From: Candidatus Latescibacterota bacterium
GTDB taxonomy: Bacteria; Latescibacterota; UBA2968; UBA8231
Assembly: GCA_022819745.1 (NCBI GenBank)
Contig: JAJEGS010000022.1
Span: forward strand, 36,699 to 100,698
Direction: 5' to 3'
Length of the DNA stretch: 64,000 bases
The position numbers and the translations under genes are program-made. The notes beneath the pieces were generated by a model. It worked only from the letters and a program-made list of their open reading frames with translations, had not been told where the DNA came from and ran no database searches. Below are positions 16,369-25,365 of the stretch, piece by piece (within the stretch, counting starts at the first letter, position 1; every line of letters starts with the position of its first letter).

Positions 16369-17034
16369 TCAGTCGATCTCTTCCAGAGCAATGGCCCGGG
16401 TCCAACTAGCCGTGACCCGCTGCATCTTGATCGGCAGGGCGATGAAAAAGACGCGGTCCTTTGTCAGTTGCTCCAATCCCAAGAGAGCGTCCACCATGGG
16501 AATGCCTTCTTGCAGCAGCCGGCGCTCGGCATCGATGTGGGCGTTGGGCACAGTGGATGGACCGTAGTACAAACCACCGCTCGAAGCCAGCAATTTGATC
16601 CGCGTTTCAATAAAAAAATCTATCACATCGGCTTCAAAGTAGGGCAACTCTCCGCTGTGTTCGGGGTTGGTGCGCACCAGCACAATATCGCCGCTTTTCA
16701 CTCCTGCTTGGCGAAATTCGTCGGCGCGGATTCCCTCTCCTGGTCCCTTGTGCGACAAATCGCAGACCACGGCCTCGCCAATGTACGAGGCCAACGGCAT
16801 GCCGGCCATGTCCGGCCCTTCATCTAGGTATTTGTAGGCCCCCTCGCAGTGCGTGCCATTGTGCGTCTGACTCTGAATGAAGTGCATCCGGGCCCCGTAA
16901 GCCATAAACTCCTGTACCTCCACCGAGCGGCCGAAAAAGGGCTCGCCGTGCAGGTAGTGCCCGTCGATTCTCTGCTCTCCAGGAATCATCTCGTGCGATA
17001 GGTCGACAATGCGGTACTTACTCAGATCAATCAT
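16369..17034 (-). CDS. Cyclase-family metal-dependent hydrolase (kynurenine formamidase-like)
   Basis: The 221-residue protein fits the PF04199-type cyclase/formamidase fold: IVDLSHEMIPG at the N-terminus, the metal-binding segment HNGTHCEGAYKY (residues about 58-69; the usual form is HxGTHxDxPxH), RADEF and GDIVLVRT strands. The Asp and final His of the canonical motif are replaced by Glu and Tyr, so metal binding may differ. The family hydrolyses amides or cyclic compounds in the cytoplasm. GGGAG precedes ATG 17034 by six bases. It converges with the PhyH-like gene and ends this utilisation region. Confidence 0.85.
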   Translation of the reverse strand: MIDLSKYRIVDLSHEMIPGEQRIDGHYLHGEPFFGRSVEVQEFMAYGARMHFIQSQTHNGTHCEGAYKYLDEGPDMAGMPLASYIGEAVVCDLSHKGPGEGIRADEFRQAGVKSGDIVLVRTNPEHSGELPYFEADVIDFFIETRIKLLASSGGLYYGPSTVPNAHIDAERRLLQEGIPMVDALLGLEQLTKDRVFFIALPIKMQRVTASWTRAIALEEID

Positions 17035-17130
17035 TTTTTACTCCCAACAAAAGTGAGTGGAATACAGACGGGCACTGCGCATTTCTCGTTTTACCTAGTG
17101 CCATCAGAGGGCCGGAATTACAAAAGACCT

Positions 17131-20100
17131 TCACGCCAGTTCTTCTTGAACTTGAGTCTCACTCCAGCGGGGTTGTATCCCAAAAGCCCGAGCCTGCTGT
17201 ACCATTTCCTGTTCCGTCAGACCGGCGATTTCTGCTGCCCGGCCAATAGATATAAGCCCCTGTTTATAGAACAACAATGCCCGCGTCTTCTTACCCCCGT
17301 GGACGCTTGGCTCGGCGCACCATTGGTCGCGCAAAATGGCGAGTGATTCAAGGGCTGCTTCGGGAAGATGCAATAGTTCCACCAAGACGGCGCGGTCGAG
17401 GGCTTGGCGAGCGTCGTCCCGATATGCCTCGTTGGCTGGCAGGAACTCCTTTTCCTTGAATCGCTCAAAGATGTCCTCGGCTTGGGCTAGCTGCTCTTTG
17501 CTGAGAGAGCGCGGGTCTAAGACCGTCAGATGGGGCAACTGGGAGATCGTGAGACATGCTCGGCCTTGCTGCTGTCGAGTCCCAATCCACCAGAAGGAGA
17601 GGAGCCCCAGCGTCGTGTTGGACCACAAGACGAGAGGTAGTGTCCACTCCTCTTGCTCTGGGATGAAGTTGGGCCACGCCCTGCCGCCGATTGCTTTGGT
17701 CGGCGTAAGGCAGGAAGTGAGGCTTTGCGAGTTGATCCGAAAATCGCGGTTGAAGTGCAGCCGAGAGGCGGTTTCATTCCAGACCGTGACCGCACGGTTG
17801 TCGCAGCCGGGGCGTACCTCTCCTTCACTATCTGGCGGGACGACGAGGCTCCGTTCTCGTTTGGCATCGTGGCCCCACAAAACCGGATATTGGGGTACTC
17901 CCTGAATGGGGATGATTTCAAACGGCCCTCGTGGTGCTCCGTTGCTGGTCTTTCCAGATATGTCGCGGTCAAGCAGACCCTTCTTGCCAAGAAACCCGAG
18001 GCGAATCGTGGAAAGCGGAACGGAGTATCCTTGGGGCAATCGGAGCGTTTTTTCCACCAATCCAAGGGCAGCGTCGGCGAGTGTGGTCTCGCGAAGAGAC
18101 GCACAACCGCCTTGGCTTAAAGGGGCGCGAATATACGTGCCGATGGTCTCGCGGTCTCCCACGCAAAGCCGTCCTTGCCGAGATTGAGACAAAAGGCGAC
18201 GCACCGACCGTGCTACTTCAAAGGCTTCTGCGATACTGCGTGGTCGGTGGTAGAGGTTGACGAACAGCGTTTTCCCGCATCCCTCTTGTCCGGCGCGGCA
18301 CTTGGTGGCCACTATGAGTGCCTCGGCCATCCCCGTATCAGCCGAAAAGGCTAAGTCGGTACCACCGTGTGCCGCAATGGTCAGCACGACCAAATTCTCG
18401 TATTCCCGCTCCAACAAGCAGCGGACGTCCTCCCAAGAGCCACCGCTCACACACGAGGCTGGCAGCACCAGCGCGAGGACGCCACCCGGCTTGGTTTTGA
18501 CGTGGGCGAGATCAATGAAGTTGGAAGCCAGTCCCGCGTTGCCATGACCTACTGGATTGGCTAACCGCTGACGTATCTCAGCTAGCCGCTTGGCCATAGC
18601 CTGCTGTTCGTCTTCGGTTTTGCTCAACCCGGCAAACGACGGCACCGGTACCTCGGCCTTCTCGTGGTTGGTTGGCCGCGTAAAGGGAGGATTCATTATC
18701 ACCAGATCGGCCGTTTCACGGGGGAGGATCATATCTTGACTCCCCTCGGTTTCCACATCCGCGCCCGTGCCATGCGCCACTGTGGCACCAGTACCAAACA
18801 GCGACGGAGCAGCGTCATCCTCAATCAGATCAAGTGCCCCCAACGCCATCGTATGTCGCTTCTCCTGACTCTGCTTTCCGTAGGGCAATGTGTGAACGCG
18901 GGTGCGGCCAAAAGTCGTCCCCGGATGGGCACTCGACAGCATGGACGCGGTAAGATGCGTTGCCGCTGGCATGATGTCCGCAGCGATGAGGGCGCGTTCC
19001 ATCATTTGCTGATGCAGCGCCTGATCGTCGCCGCCAGTCCGCCGGTAGCGCACCGCTAGAGCGCGATATGCCGCAGAGATCAGAGCACCTGTGCCACAAG
19101 CCAAGTCGGCGACTCGGAGACTAGTGAGAGCGTCTGGGTCGGACCAATCCGTTTCCTCGTCCAAACGAGCTGCCGCCAATTCGCCGAGCAAGGCCGCCGA
19201 GGTCGGTAGCGTATAGAATGTGGCGAGGAACTTCCGGTCAGCGATGAGCCGTTGGAACATCCGCCCGGAAAGGTCGTGCAAGGTAGTAGCCCCCAACCCT
19301 GCTAGATCGCTCGCCGCCTGCGCGAGGCGATTGAGGACCGCATTCGCCGTGCCGTCGGGAATCGGCAAGAGCAAATCGGAAGCAATGCGGAATATCGGAT
19401 AGTAGTTGATGTTGTCGAGGATATGCTGCCAGCATTCAAGCAAACGGCTCTTGCTGACGTCGTTGCGCCCCGGAATACGCAATTGGTCGATGGTGGGAAT
19501 CTCGTGCGCTTCAACAATAGCGGTGTGAAAAACGAGCGCGTTGGCGACGATGGCCATGGCCATGCGCGAAGTTTGCTCGCCGTCCTCTTGGTGGAGGGAC
19601 TGCGCCATATTCTCCAGCGCATGAGTACCGGCCGTTTCGCGCAACTTACCAGCGGCCTCGCCAATACTCTGCTCCAGAATCTGCGTTCCCTCGGCCAGTA
19701 GCCGCTCAGACAGCGAGACGTTTTCAATACAGCTAGCGAGGTCATCAATACTACCATCGAGCCAACCCGTAGCCGGCCAACGCACATTCATATTCGCCTC
19801 TTGCAGCGAATACGTGCAGTAGCGGAACTCGGCAGCCTCGATATGCTGCTCCAAGTCTGCCTGCGGCACTTGGCTCAGTTCCCGTGGTATCTGGACGGCG
19901 ATAGTCTGTTCGATCCGATCTCCGTTGTACTGCAAAAATTGCCCCAAGCGGGCTTGAGCATCCGCTTCGACACTGCGCGCTGGCATAAACTCCGTCTCCA
20001 AAACAACCGGAATGCCGCCCGGTGGGCGAATGACGATGTCTGGCCGCAGTGCCGTCTCGCGGAGGACGCCCTGTTGCTCCACACCGGTGTGATCGCGCCA

Positions 20101-20181
20101 ACGCGGATGCTTGGTCCGCAGCACATCCAACAGCCGAACATTAAAGGCGATTTCGCTGGTTCGGGAGGTCTGGACATTCAC
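17131..20181 (-). CDS. N6 DNA methylase fusion with nuclease-like N-terminus and UPF0175-like C-terminus
   Basis: The 1016-residue protein has an N-terminal PD-(D/E)xK-like pattern (PDIV at 47-50, LETE at 61-64), a helical spacer, AdoMet motif I VADLACGTGA (about 357-366), and catalytic motif NPPF at 497-500, as in N6-adenine methylases of type I/IIG systems. A target-recognition-like region of about 300 residues follows. The last 53 residues (YKQGLISIGRAAEIAGLTEQE...) match the small UPF0175 antitoxin/HTH family. A single-chain restriction-modification enzyme is the simplest reading. The GTG start at 20181 overlaps the HigA-like stop (GTGA), so translation is probably coupled. Confidence 0.85.
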   Translation of the reverse strand: MNVQTSRTSEIAFNVRLLDVLRTKHPRWRDHTGVEQQGVLRETALRPDIVIRPPGGIPVVLETEFMPARSVEADAQARLGQFLQYNGDRIEQTIAVQIPRELSQVPQADLEQHIEAAEFRYCTYSLQEANMNVRWPATGWLDGSIDDLASCIENVSLSERLLAEGTQILEQSIGEAAGKLRETAGTHALENMAQSLHQEDGEQTSRMAMAIVANALVFHTAIVEAHEIPTIDQLRIPGRNDVSKSRLLECWQHILDNINYYPIFRIASDLLLPIPDGTANAVLNRLAQAASDLAGLGATTLHDLSGRMFQRLIADRKFLATFYTLPTSAALLGELAAARLDEETDWSDPDALTSLRVADLACGTGALISAAYRALAVRYRRTGGDDQALHQQMMERALIAADIMPAATHLTASMLSSAHPGTTFGRTRVHTLPYGKQSQEKRHTMALGALDLIEDDAAPSLFGTGATVAHGTGADVETEGSQDMILPRETADLVIMNPPFTRPTNHEKAEVPVPSFAGLSKTEDEQQAMAKRLAEIRQRLANPVGHGNAGLASNFIDLAHVKTKPGGVLALVLPASCVSGGSWEDVRCLLEREYENLVVLTIAAHGGTDLAFSADTGMAEALIVATKCRAGQEGCGKTLFVNLYHRPRSIAEAFEVARSVRRLLSQSRQGRLCVGDRETIGTYIRAPLSQGGCASLRETTLADAALGLVEKTLRLPQGYSVPLSTIRLGFLGKKGLLDRDISGKTSNGAPRGPFEIIPIQGVPQYPVLWGHDAKRERSLVVPPDSEGEVRPGCDNRAVTVWNETASRLHFNRDFRINSQSLTSCLTPTKAIGGRAWPNFIPEQEEWTLPLVLWSNTTLGLLSFWWIGTRQQQGRACLTISQLPHLTVLDPRSLSKEQLAQAEDIFERFKEKEFLPANEAYRDDARQALDRAVLVELLHLPEAALESLAILRDQWCAEPSVHGGKKTRALLFYKQGLISIGRAAEIAGLTEQEMVQQARAFGIQPRWSETQVQEELA

Positions 20182-20420
20182 GATTCCACATCCTTTGAGG
20201 TCAGCCCAGCTTGGTCCATAGCGAACTCGATAGCGGCAAGTGGATCTACATCAGCCATCGGGTAGCACTCACGCTCATAGGCTTCTACCAGCAGGAATAA
20301 GGCTTTCAATTCATCTCCCTGCGGAGTGCCTTTGGGCGATCCCCACAGTTCATCAATACGGGCCATAGCCCGTGCGTGATCAGCTTCAGTGCGAATAGGC
20401 TCTAAGCGGCGCATGGTCAT
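20178..20420 (-). CDS. HigA-like antitoxin N-terminal fragment, lacking the HTH
   Basis: The 80-residue protein matches the N-terminal half of HigA/ImmA-associated antitoxins: PIRTEADHARAMARIDELWG, GTPQGDELKALFLLVEAYE, YPMADVDPLAAIEFAMDQAGLT. Complete family members continue into an XRE-type HTH, but here the gene stops right after GLTSKDVES and the methylase gene begins at the same place. No HigB-like toxin gene is adjacent. It may be a remnant kept as the leader cistron of the methylase, or a shortened protein with a new role. Starts at 20420 or 20414; GAGAAAGG lies upstream. Confidence 0.75.
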   Translation of the reverse strand: MTMRRLEPIRTEADHARAMARIDELWGSPKGTPQGDELKALFLLVEAYERECYPMADVDPLAAIEFAMDQAGLTSKDVES

Positions 20421-20526
20421 GCCTTTCTCGCATCGGAGAGCTTATTGTACTCTGCATGGGGAATCTCCACTAGGCTTAAATCGAAGTCCAATTTACAGGA
20501 GTGAATGTAATACAGTTCGGGAAGGT

Positions 20527-21081
20527 TCAATCTATTTCAATAGCTTGGGCCGATAGCTTTTCGGCCAACTCAGTTGACGGAATAATATCGACCACATCCA
20601 TCATCTCTCTGGTTAATGGACTTTTTAGAAAACCTCTCAAATTGTCTGTCAGATGGTCCATCAGTATAACAGAGTCCGACGAAGCCGTGGTCGTTACGAG
20701 CCAGAACTGAAATTCATCCTCCGGTAAAAACTCTTTTATCTCGTCCTGTGAACAAGACAGGCGACACAGAACCAACATCGACCCGTAAAGTTTAAGCCGA
20801 TGCTCTCTAAGAACTTTATCATAAAGCAACTCAACTTGATCGTCGTCGCTGAGATAATCATACTTTTCTTTGAAATCAATTATTGTGCTCTCCAAGTCGG
20901 TTTCCTCTATGAAAACAACGCTTTGGTTATCCTTGCTGACCGTTACATAGTCGCAGCACTCGCACATCCCAAGTCCAGCGGCGCGACGCATATCGGACTC
21001 TTTTACCCTGCTATCCATCCGATATGCTTTGAAATCACCGCCAGCAGACTCTATTGGCTCGGCGAATTGGGATAAGGGCAT
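20527..21081 (-). CDS. Unknown partner protein of the AAA15 ATPase, possibly nuclease-like
   Basis: I do not recognise this 184-residue protein. It starts one base after the ATPase stop, so the two are certainly co-translated. It has a CECCDYV cluster (C40, C42, C43, D44) followed by a strand VVFIEETDLE (E59, E60, T61, D62), a D-x(14)-E-x-T arrangement that resembles a degenerate PD-(D/E)xK core; the following helices carry several Lys. A zinc or effector site is equally possible. Two-gene units of an AAA15 ATPase plus an effector are typical of anti-phage systems. Base composition looks lower in GC than neighbouring regions. Confidence 0.75.
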   Translation of the reverse strand: MPLSQFAEPIESAGGDFKAYRMDSRVKESDMRRAAGLGMCECCDYVTVSKDNQSVVFIEETDLESTIIDFKEKYDYLSDDDQVELLYDKVLREHRLKLYGSMLVLCRLSCSQDEIKEFLPEDEFQFWLVTTTASSDSVILMDHLTDNLRGFLKSPLTREMMDVVDIIPSTELAEKLSAQAIEID

Positions 21082-21082
21082 T

Positions 21083-22429
21083 CTACAGCCCTTTGATGTA
21101 GAGATCAGAGAAGGGCTTAGTCAACGACTGTTTGACTTCTGCCATCACCGCGTCCATGTCGTCGTTCCATTCGGCGTCCGGTGGAAACTTATTCAACCTG
21201 ACGAGTTCCCGGTCTTCCGGTTTTTCCTTTACATGCACCTCAAGCCATTTAAGAATCGTCATGCTATGGGTGGAGACCACCACATTGACCCCTTGACGAG
21301 CCAATTCAAAAAGAAATTCCGCCATCTCAACTTGCCAAGCCGGATGGAGGTTCGACTCAGGTTCATCGATAAAAAGAAAAGAGCCTCGCTCTAAGGCCCC
21401 TCGCTCAATCAACAAGGCCAGCATTCCCATATTTGCGACTCCCGCCGACGTAAGAGAAAGCGGAATCGACTTGCCTTTTTGTTGAAATTCAAGATCACCC
21501 GCTTCACTCAACGAAATCTTTCCGCCAATCGCATCGTGTAGATTTTTGTGAATTTCGGCGAAAGGATGCTCTATACGCCTCCTTCTGAGTGCAACGGCCA
21601 TATCGTAGAAGTAATCTGGTACGCCGTTCAAAGAATCCATGAAAGGATAATGTGAATCTAGCTTAATCGACTCCAGAGCACTTTTCAGTTTCCAATAAAG
21701 CGGAGATTCTAAATAGAAGGACTCAGGAAATGACTGCACATTCTGAATGATTTGACGATAGAAAGTAAACTCAAAAGAATCTTCTTTTTCCTGTAATTCC
21801 CCCACTTCTTCGATACTGAAACACAAGCGGGAATCGCCGTCCCCTTTGAGATATGGAAGACTAGACGCTTGGAAATTCCTACATGCGTTTTGTATAACCT
21901 TGATCTTCCATCCCCACTCAATCGCCGATACCATATCCCTAAAACCTTCTTCTAGAGTGTCTATGGATGATTGAGTCGCGAATAGCCAAACAGGGTCCCC
22001 TTCTTCTTTCGTTCCAACGCTGTTTTTAAAAGTTTGGAAATGGACCTTTATCTCCTCGACTTCAGCCATCAATTCGGGCTGCACCGCACTGAGCTTGTCA
22101 AATTCATTCTGGAGCGGATAACTTGGGAACGCCCCTCGTAGAATAGATTCGATCTTTTGGAGTCCCTGTCTAATTGCGGACAAGGGGCTTTCTTCTACCA
22201 CTCGACTGCTCTGCCCGGAAAGTTGCAACTCCGATTCTATAAGACGGGCTGTCGCATCAAAAAACACTAGCGCATGATTTGCGTTCCTCGCACTAAGCAT
22301 AGAGTACAACATCTTCGACACGAACGTCTTGCCCGTGTTGTTCGGCCCGGCGAATACTGTAAACTGACCAACTTGGATAGTCGCCTCGTCAATTGGTCCA
22401 AAATTCTTAATTTTCAACTCAAGGTCCAT
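21083..22429 (-). CDS. AAA15/OLD-type SMC-like ATPase without TOPRIM
   Basis: The 448-residue protein has an ABC/SMC-type ATPase head split by a helical middle: Walker A GPNNTGKT at 28-35, a signature-like LSLTSAGVANMGMLALL, Walker B FLFIDEPESNLHP with the catalytic Glu, and the H-loop VVVSTHS. It lacks the TOPRIM domain of OLD nucleases, ending about 55 residues after the H-loop. ATPases like this serve as sensors or regulators in defence systems such as PARIS, Septu and retron modules, each paired with an effector. Here the paired gene is the unknown at 20527. No clear ribosome site was identified. Confidence 0.9.
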   Translation of the reverse strand: MDLELKIKNFGPIDEATIQVGQFTVFAGPNNTGKTFVSKMLYSMLSARNANHALVFFDATARLIESELQLSGQSSRVVEESPLSAIRQGLQKIESILRGAFPSYPLQNEFDKLSAVQPELMAEVEEIKVHFQTFKNSVGTKEEGDPVWLFATQSSIDTLEEGFRDMVSAIEWGWKIKVIQNACRNFQASSLPYLKGDGDSRLCFSIEEVGELQEKEDSFEFTFYRQIIQNVQSFPESFYLESPLYWKLKSALESIKLDSHYPFMDSLNGVPDYFYDMAVALRRRRIEHPFAEIHKNLHDAIGGKISLSEAGDLEFQQKGKSIPLSLTSAGVANMGMLALLIERGALERGSFLFIDEPESNLHPAWQVEMAEFLFELARQGVNVVVSTHSMTILKWLEVHVKEKPEDRELVRLNKFPPDAEWNDDMDAVMAEVKQSLTKPFSDLYIKGL

Positions 22430-22574
22430 ACGTCCCTTCCTTGAGATTCTTCATAACTATTCCCAAGCAATTAAAGACTGAGAGTATATCAGCCTCAGCG
22501 GCTGCTTTCCCAATAAAATATCGCCGATATCGGCATTTCTCGCATCGGATTAGTACGCCACCGCCATACGAAAG

Positions 22575-23735
22575 CTACTCACAAACCGTCTCCCCACTCT
22601 TGTGCTCCTCAATCCAATCCCAGTCCACCTCCACACCCAAACCCGGCCCCTCCGGCACTTCCACGCAGCCATTCTCGTCCACTGAATCCAACTCGTCGAG
22701 CCAGCGCCTCTCGCTGTAAACCGCCGGCTTGGTATCGTTGACCAGAGGATGCACCAAACCCAACTCGTAATAGTTGGCATTGCGTAAGGTCGTCATGATG
22801 TGGCGGTGCGCCAGACTGCCGCCGTGCAACTCCACGTCCAGCCCGTGCGACTCGGCCATAGCGGCAATCTTCATCACCCCGGTGATGCCGCCATCGGCGC
22901 TGCTATTGGCGCGCACGAAGTCGGTGGCACCGGCGGTAATCGTATCGGCCTTGGCCTCCAGCCCGCGCACGTGTTCGCCCATCAGCATCGGCGTCTTGAT
23001 CAGTTCGCGCAGCTTGGCGTGGGCAAAGCGCGAAAAACCGCCGCCCCTAAACGGATCTTCATACCACATATAGCGCGCCTCGTCGCAGGCACGACCCACC
23101 TTGAGCACGTCCTCGAACGTGGGAAAACACCCGGCCGGATCGAGCAACAGATCCATATCGTCGCCCACCGCTTCGCGAATGGCTAACACCGCCGCCACCT
23201 CGCGGTCGATCGGCCCGTTGACCCAGCCGTGGATCTTAAACGCCGGATAGCCGTATTGCTCCTTGCAGTGCAGCGCGAATTGCGCGAAGTCGTCCGGCGT
23301 CGTCAAACCACCGTTTTCGTCGCCGTGGTAGGTCGAGGCATAGGCCGGCAACTTTTTGCGCCAACCCCCACCCAAGAGCTCGTAGATCGGCGCGTCATAG
23401 AGCTTGCCAGCAAAATCCCACAGCGCGGTGTCCACCGCGCCCGGTGGCGTGCCGTCTTGGCCGCGCCGCGAGCGCTTGAGATCGTGCCAGATGATCTCGC
23501 GGTCCAGTGGGTTGCGGCCCAGCAAGTACTGCGCCGTGCGGGCGTCAATGCCGCCGGGCGCAATGCCGCTGACCCCGGCGCTGGTCTCGATGGTCAGGAT
23601 GCCGCCGCTCTGCGACAGACGACCTCCTTTTCTATAGACCGTATCAAAGCCCAATTGCTCCTCCAACTCCATATCGGCGATCTCGTAGTCGAAATGCGTC
23701 GTAGTGATGCGGGTGATCTTAATATCTCGTGCCAT
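22575..23735 (-). CDS. Mandelate racemase/muconate lactonising enzyme-type protein (enolase superfamily)
   Basis: The 386-residue protein has the enolase-superfamily capping domain and barrel. Candidate catalytic residues are K/H in AFKIHGW, metal ligands D in DLLLDPAG, E in WYEDPF and E in MGEHVRG, and a base in VELHGGS. The KxK motif of the mandelate racemase group appears as KxH. These enzymes abstract a proton alpha to a carboxylate, most often dehydrating sugar acids. GAGGAG stands six bases before ATG 23735. It is 38 bases behind the sulfatase gene, so both are probably one operon for a sulfated or acidic sugar. Confidence 0.9.
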   Translation of the reverse strand: MARDIKITRITTTHFDYEIADMELEEQLGFDTVYRKGGRLSQSGGILTIETSAGVSGIAPGGIDARTAQYLLGRNPLDREIIWHDLKRSRRGQDGTPPGAVDTALWDFAGKLYDAPIYELLGGGWRKKLPAYASTYHGDENGGLTTPDDFAQFALHCKEQYGYPAFKIHGWVNGPIDREVAAVLAIREAVGDDMDLLLDPAGCFPTFEDVLKVGRACDEARYMWYEDPFRGGGFSRFAHAKLRELIKTPMLMGEHVRGLEAKADTITAGATDFVRANSSADGGITGVMKIAAMAESHGLDVELHGGSLAHRHIMTTLRNANYYELGLVHPLVNDTKPAVYSERRWLDELDSVDENGCVEVPEGPGLGVEVDWDWIEEHKSGETVCE

Positions 23736-23773
23736 CGTTAGCTCCTCTATTTTTGTGAGATTTCGCCTCAGTC

Positions 23774-25222
23774 CTAATCTTCATCCGCGGCCAACGGCCC
23801 CACTGCGCCCAAACGCAGCGCGGGATAAAGCGTTTCAAAAAGCGGCGTGTCGCCGGTATCGCGGGCATAGCACCAATAGAGCCGCGTCATTTTTTTGACC
23901 TGCTCGTCATAGGCGGGATCCTGCGCCAGATTCTTCATTTCATAGGGGTCTTCGTCTAGCTGGTACAACTCGTCGAAATCAAAGCCGTTAAACACAAACT
24001 TCCACGGCCCATCCCACACCACCCGCTGCGTCAGCCGGTGGCGGTTGCCAAAGTATTCGGCATAACCTCGGGTCCATTCGTCGGCCACATTCGCCGGTTC
24101 GCGCAACAGTTCCACAAAAGAGCGGGAGTCGGCCACAGCAATAGGCTCGCAGTCGGTCAGGTCCAACAACGTCGGGCACAGATCGTGCAAGCCGACTCGG
24201 CCCTCGCAAATAGCATTCCTCGCAATGTTAGGCCCACGCACAATAAGCGGCACCTGATAGACTTCTTCAAAAGCGGAAATATCCTTGAAGAACAGCCCGT
24301 GCGCTCCCAACAAATCCCCGTGGTCGGCGCACATTACAACGATCGTATCGTCGAGTTTGCCTGTATCTTCGAGAAAGTCAATTACCCGCCCGAATTGGGC
24401 ATCTATTTCGCTAATCGACGCAAAATAACACGCCCGCGCTGCACGCTTGTGCTCCTCGTTGAGCTGACGCCAAATGCCCTGCGCCCGCCGATAAAGCCCC
24501 GGCCGGTCCGCCAGATCATCATTGGCATTGGGCGGCGGCGGCAACTCTTGCTCTGCATAGCGGTCGTAGAATTCACGGCTGGCGATAAAGGGATCATGCG
24601 GCTCCTCAAAGCTGACAAAAGCACACCACGGATCGTCGCCTTGTACCACTTCCTCCAAATAGCGCAGCGCCAGCGTCGTCGTCAGCCCCATGCTGCGCTC
24701 TTCGGCCGGCCGGTCGGTCACCCCGTAGAACAGATGGGGCCCATAGCCGTGCGGCGCTTCGAGATAATGCGCCGGATCGCACTCCGGCCGCAGCGGCTTA
24801 CCTCCCAGCACTGCGGAGACCAACTCATTGTGGAGCGCACCGCCTCTAACTCCGTTGACCTGCCAGCCAAAGCGCTCCAGCGCATTATCTCGCTCGACGT
24901 GCCATTTGCCGAAATACCCCGTGCGATAGCCAGCATCTACCATGCGCTCGGCCCAATGCACCTTATCGGTGCGCAGCGCATGTAAATCCGGCACCTTGGG
25001 ATAGAGCACCTCCAGCACCCCGTGGTTGTGCGGCATCAGCCCGGTCATCAGACTCGCCCGGGTCGGCGAGCAAATATTATTGGGCGTATAGGCACGGGTA
25101 AAACGCACTCCTTCCCCAGCCAGCCGATCCAAATACGGAGTTTGGCAGACGTGATCTGGATCGAGCACGCGGGCCTGCATCTGATCGGCCATCAAAAAAA
25201 GAATATTGGGTCTATTGTTCAT
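23774..25222 (-). CDS. Sulfatase (type I, formylglycine-dependent)
   Basis: Started at ATG 25222 (MNNRPNILFLMADQ; the open frame reaches 25237) the protein has 482 residues. The N-terminal metal motif and the formylglycine site CSPTRASLMTG (CxPxR type) are intact, as are the GYFGKWH and ADHGDLLGAH segments. Such enzymes hydrolyse sulfate esters of carbohydrates or small molecules. I see no signal peptide, so it would act in the cytoplasm unless the start is misplaced. No sulfatase-modifying enzyme gene is in the window. Operonic with the enolase-superfamily enzyme. Confidence 0.93.
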   Translation of the reverse strand: MNNRPNILFLMADQMQARVLDPDHVCQTPYLDRLAGEGVRFTRAYTPNNICSPTRASLMTGLMPHNHGVLEVLYPKVPDLHALRTDKVHWAERMVDAGYRTGYFGKWHVERDNALERFGWQVNGVRGGALHNELVSAVLGGKPLRPECDPAHYLEAPHGYGPHLFYGVTDRPAEERSMGLTTTLALRYLEEVVQGDDPWCAFVSFEEPHDPFIASREFYDRYAEQELPPPPNANDDLADRPGLYRRAQGIWRQLNEEHKRAARACYFASISEIDAQFGRVIDFLEDTGKLDDTIVVMCADHGDLLGAHGLFFKDISAFEEVYQVPLIVRGPNIARNAICEGRVGLHDLCPTLLDLTDCEPIAVADSRSFVELLREPANVADEWTRGYAEYFGNRHRLTQRVVWDGPWKFVFNGFDFDELYQLDEDPYEMKNLAQDPAYDEQVKKMTRLYWCYARDTGDTPLFETLYPALRLGAVGPLAADED

Positions 25223-25365
25223 AGCTATTTGTTCCACTGTTCGACGAAGTCACCGCACACAGTCTCCGCCATTATCCGCAGATTGTACAAGTCGCGTAGA
25301 TATTTGATCGACGAGTCAGCAAGTAGTGAGGGAACAATTGCGGATCCGCGCAAATACCACAGCCT

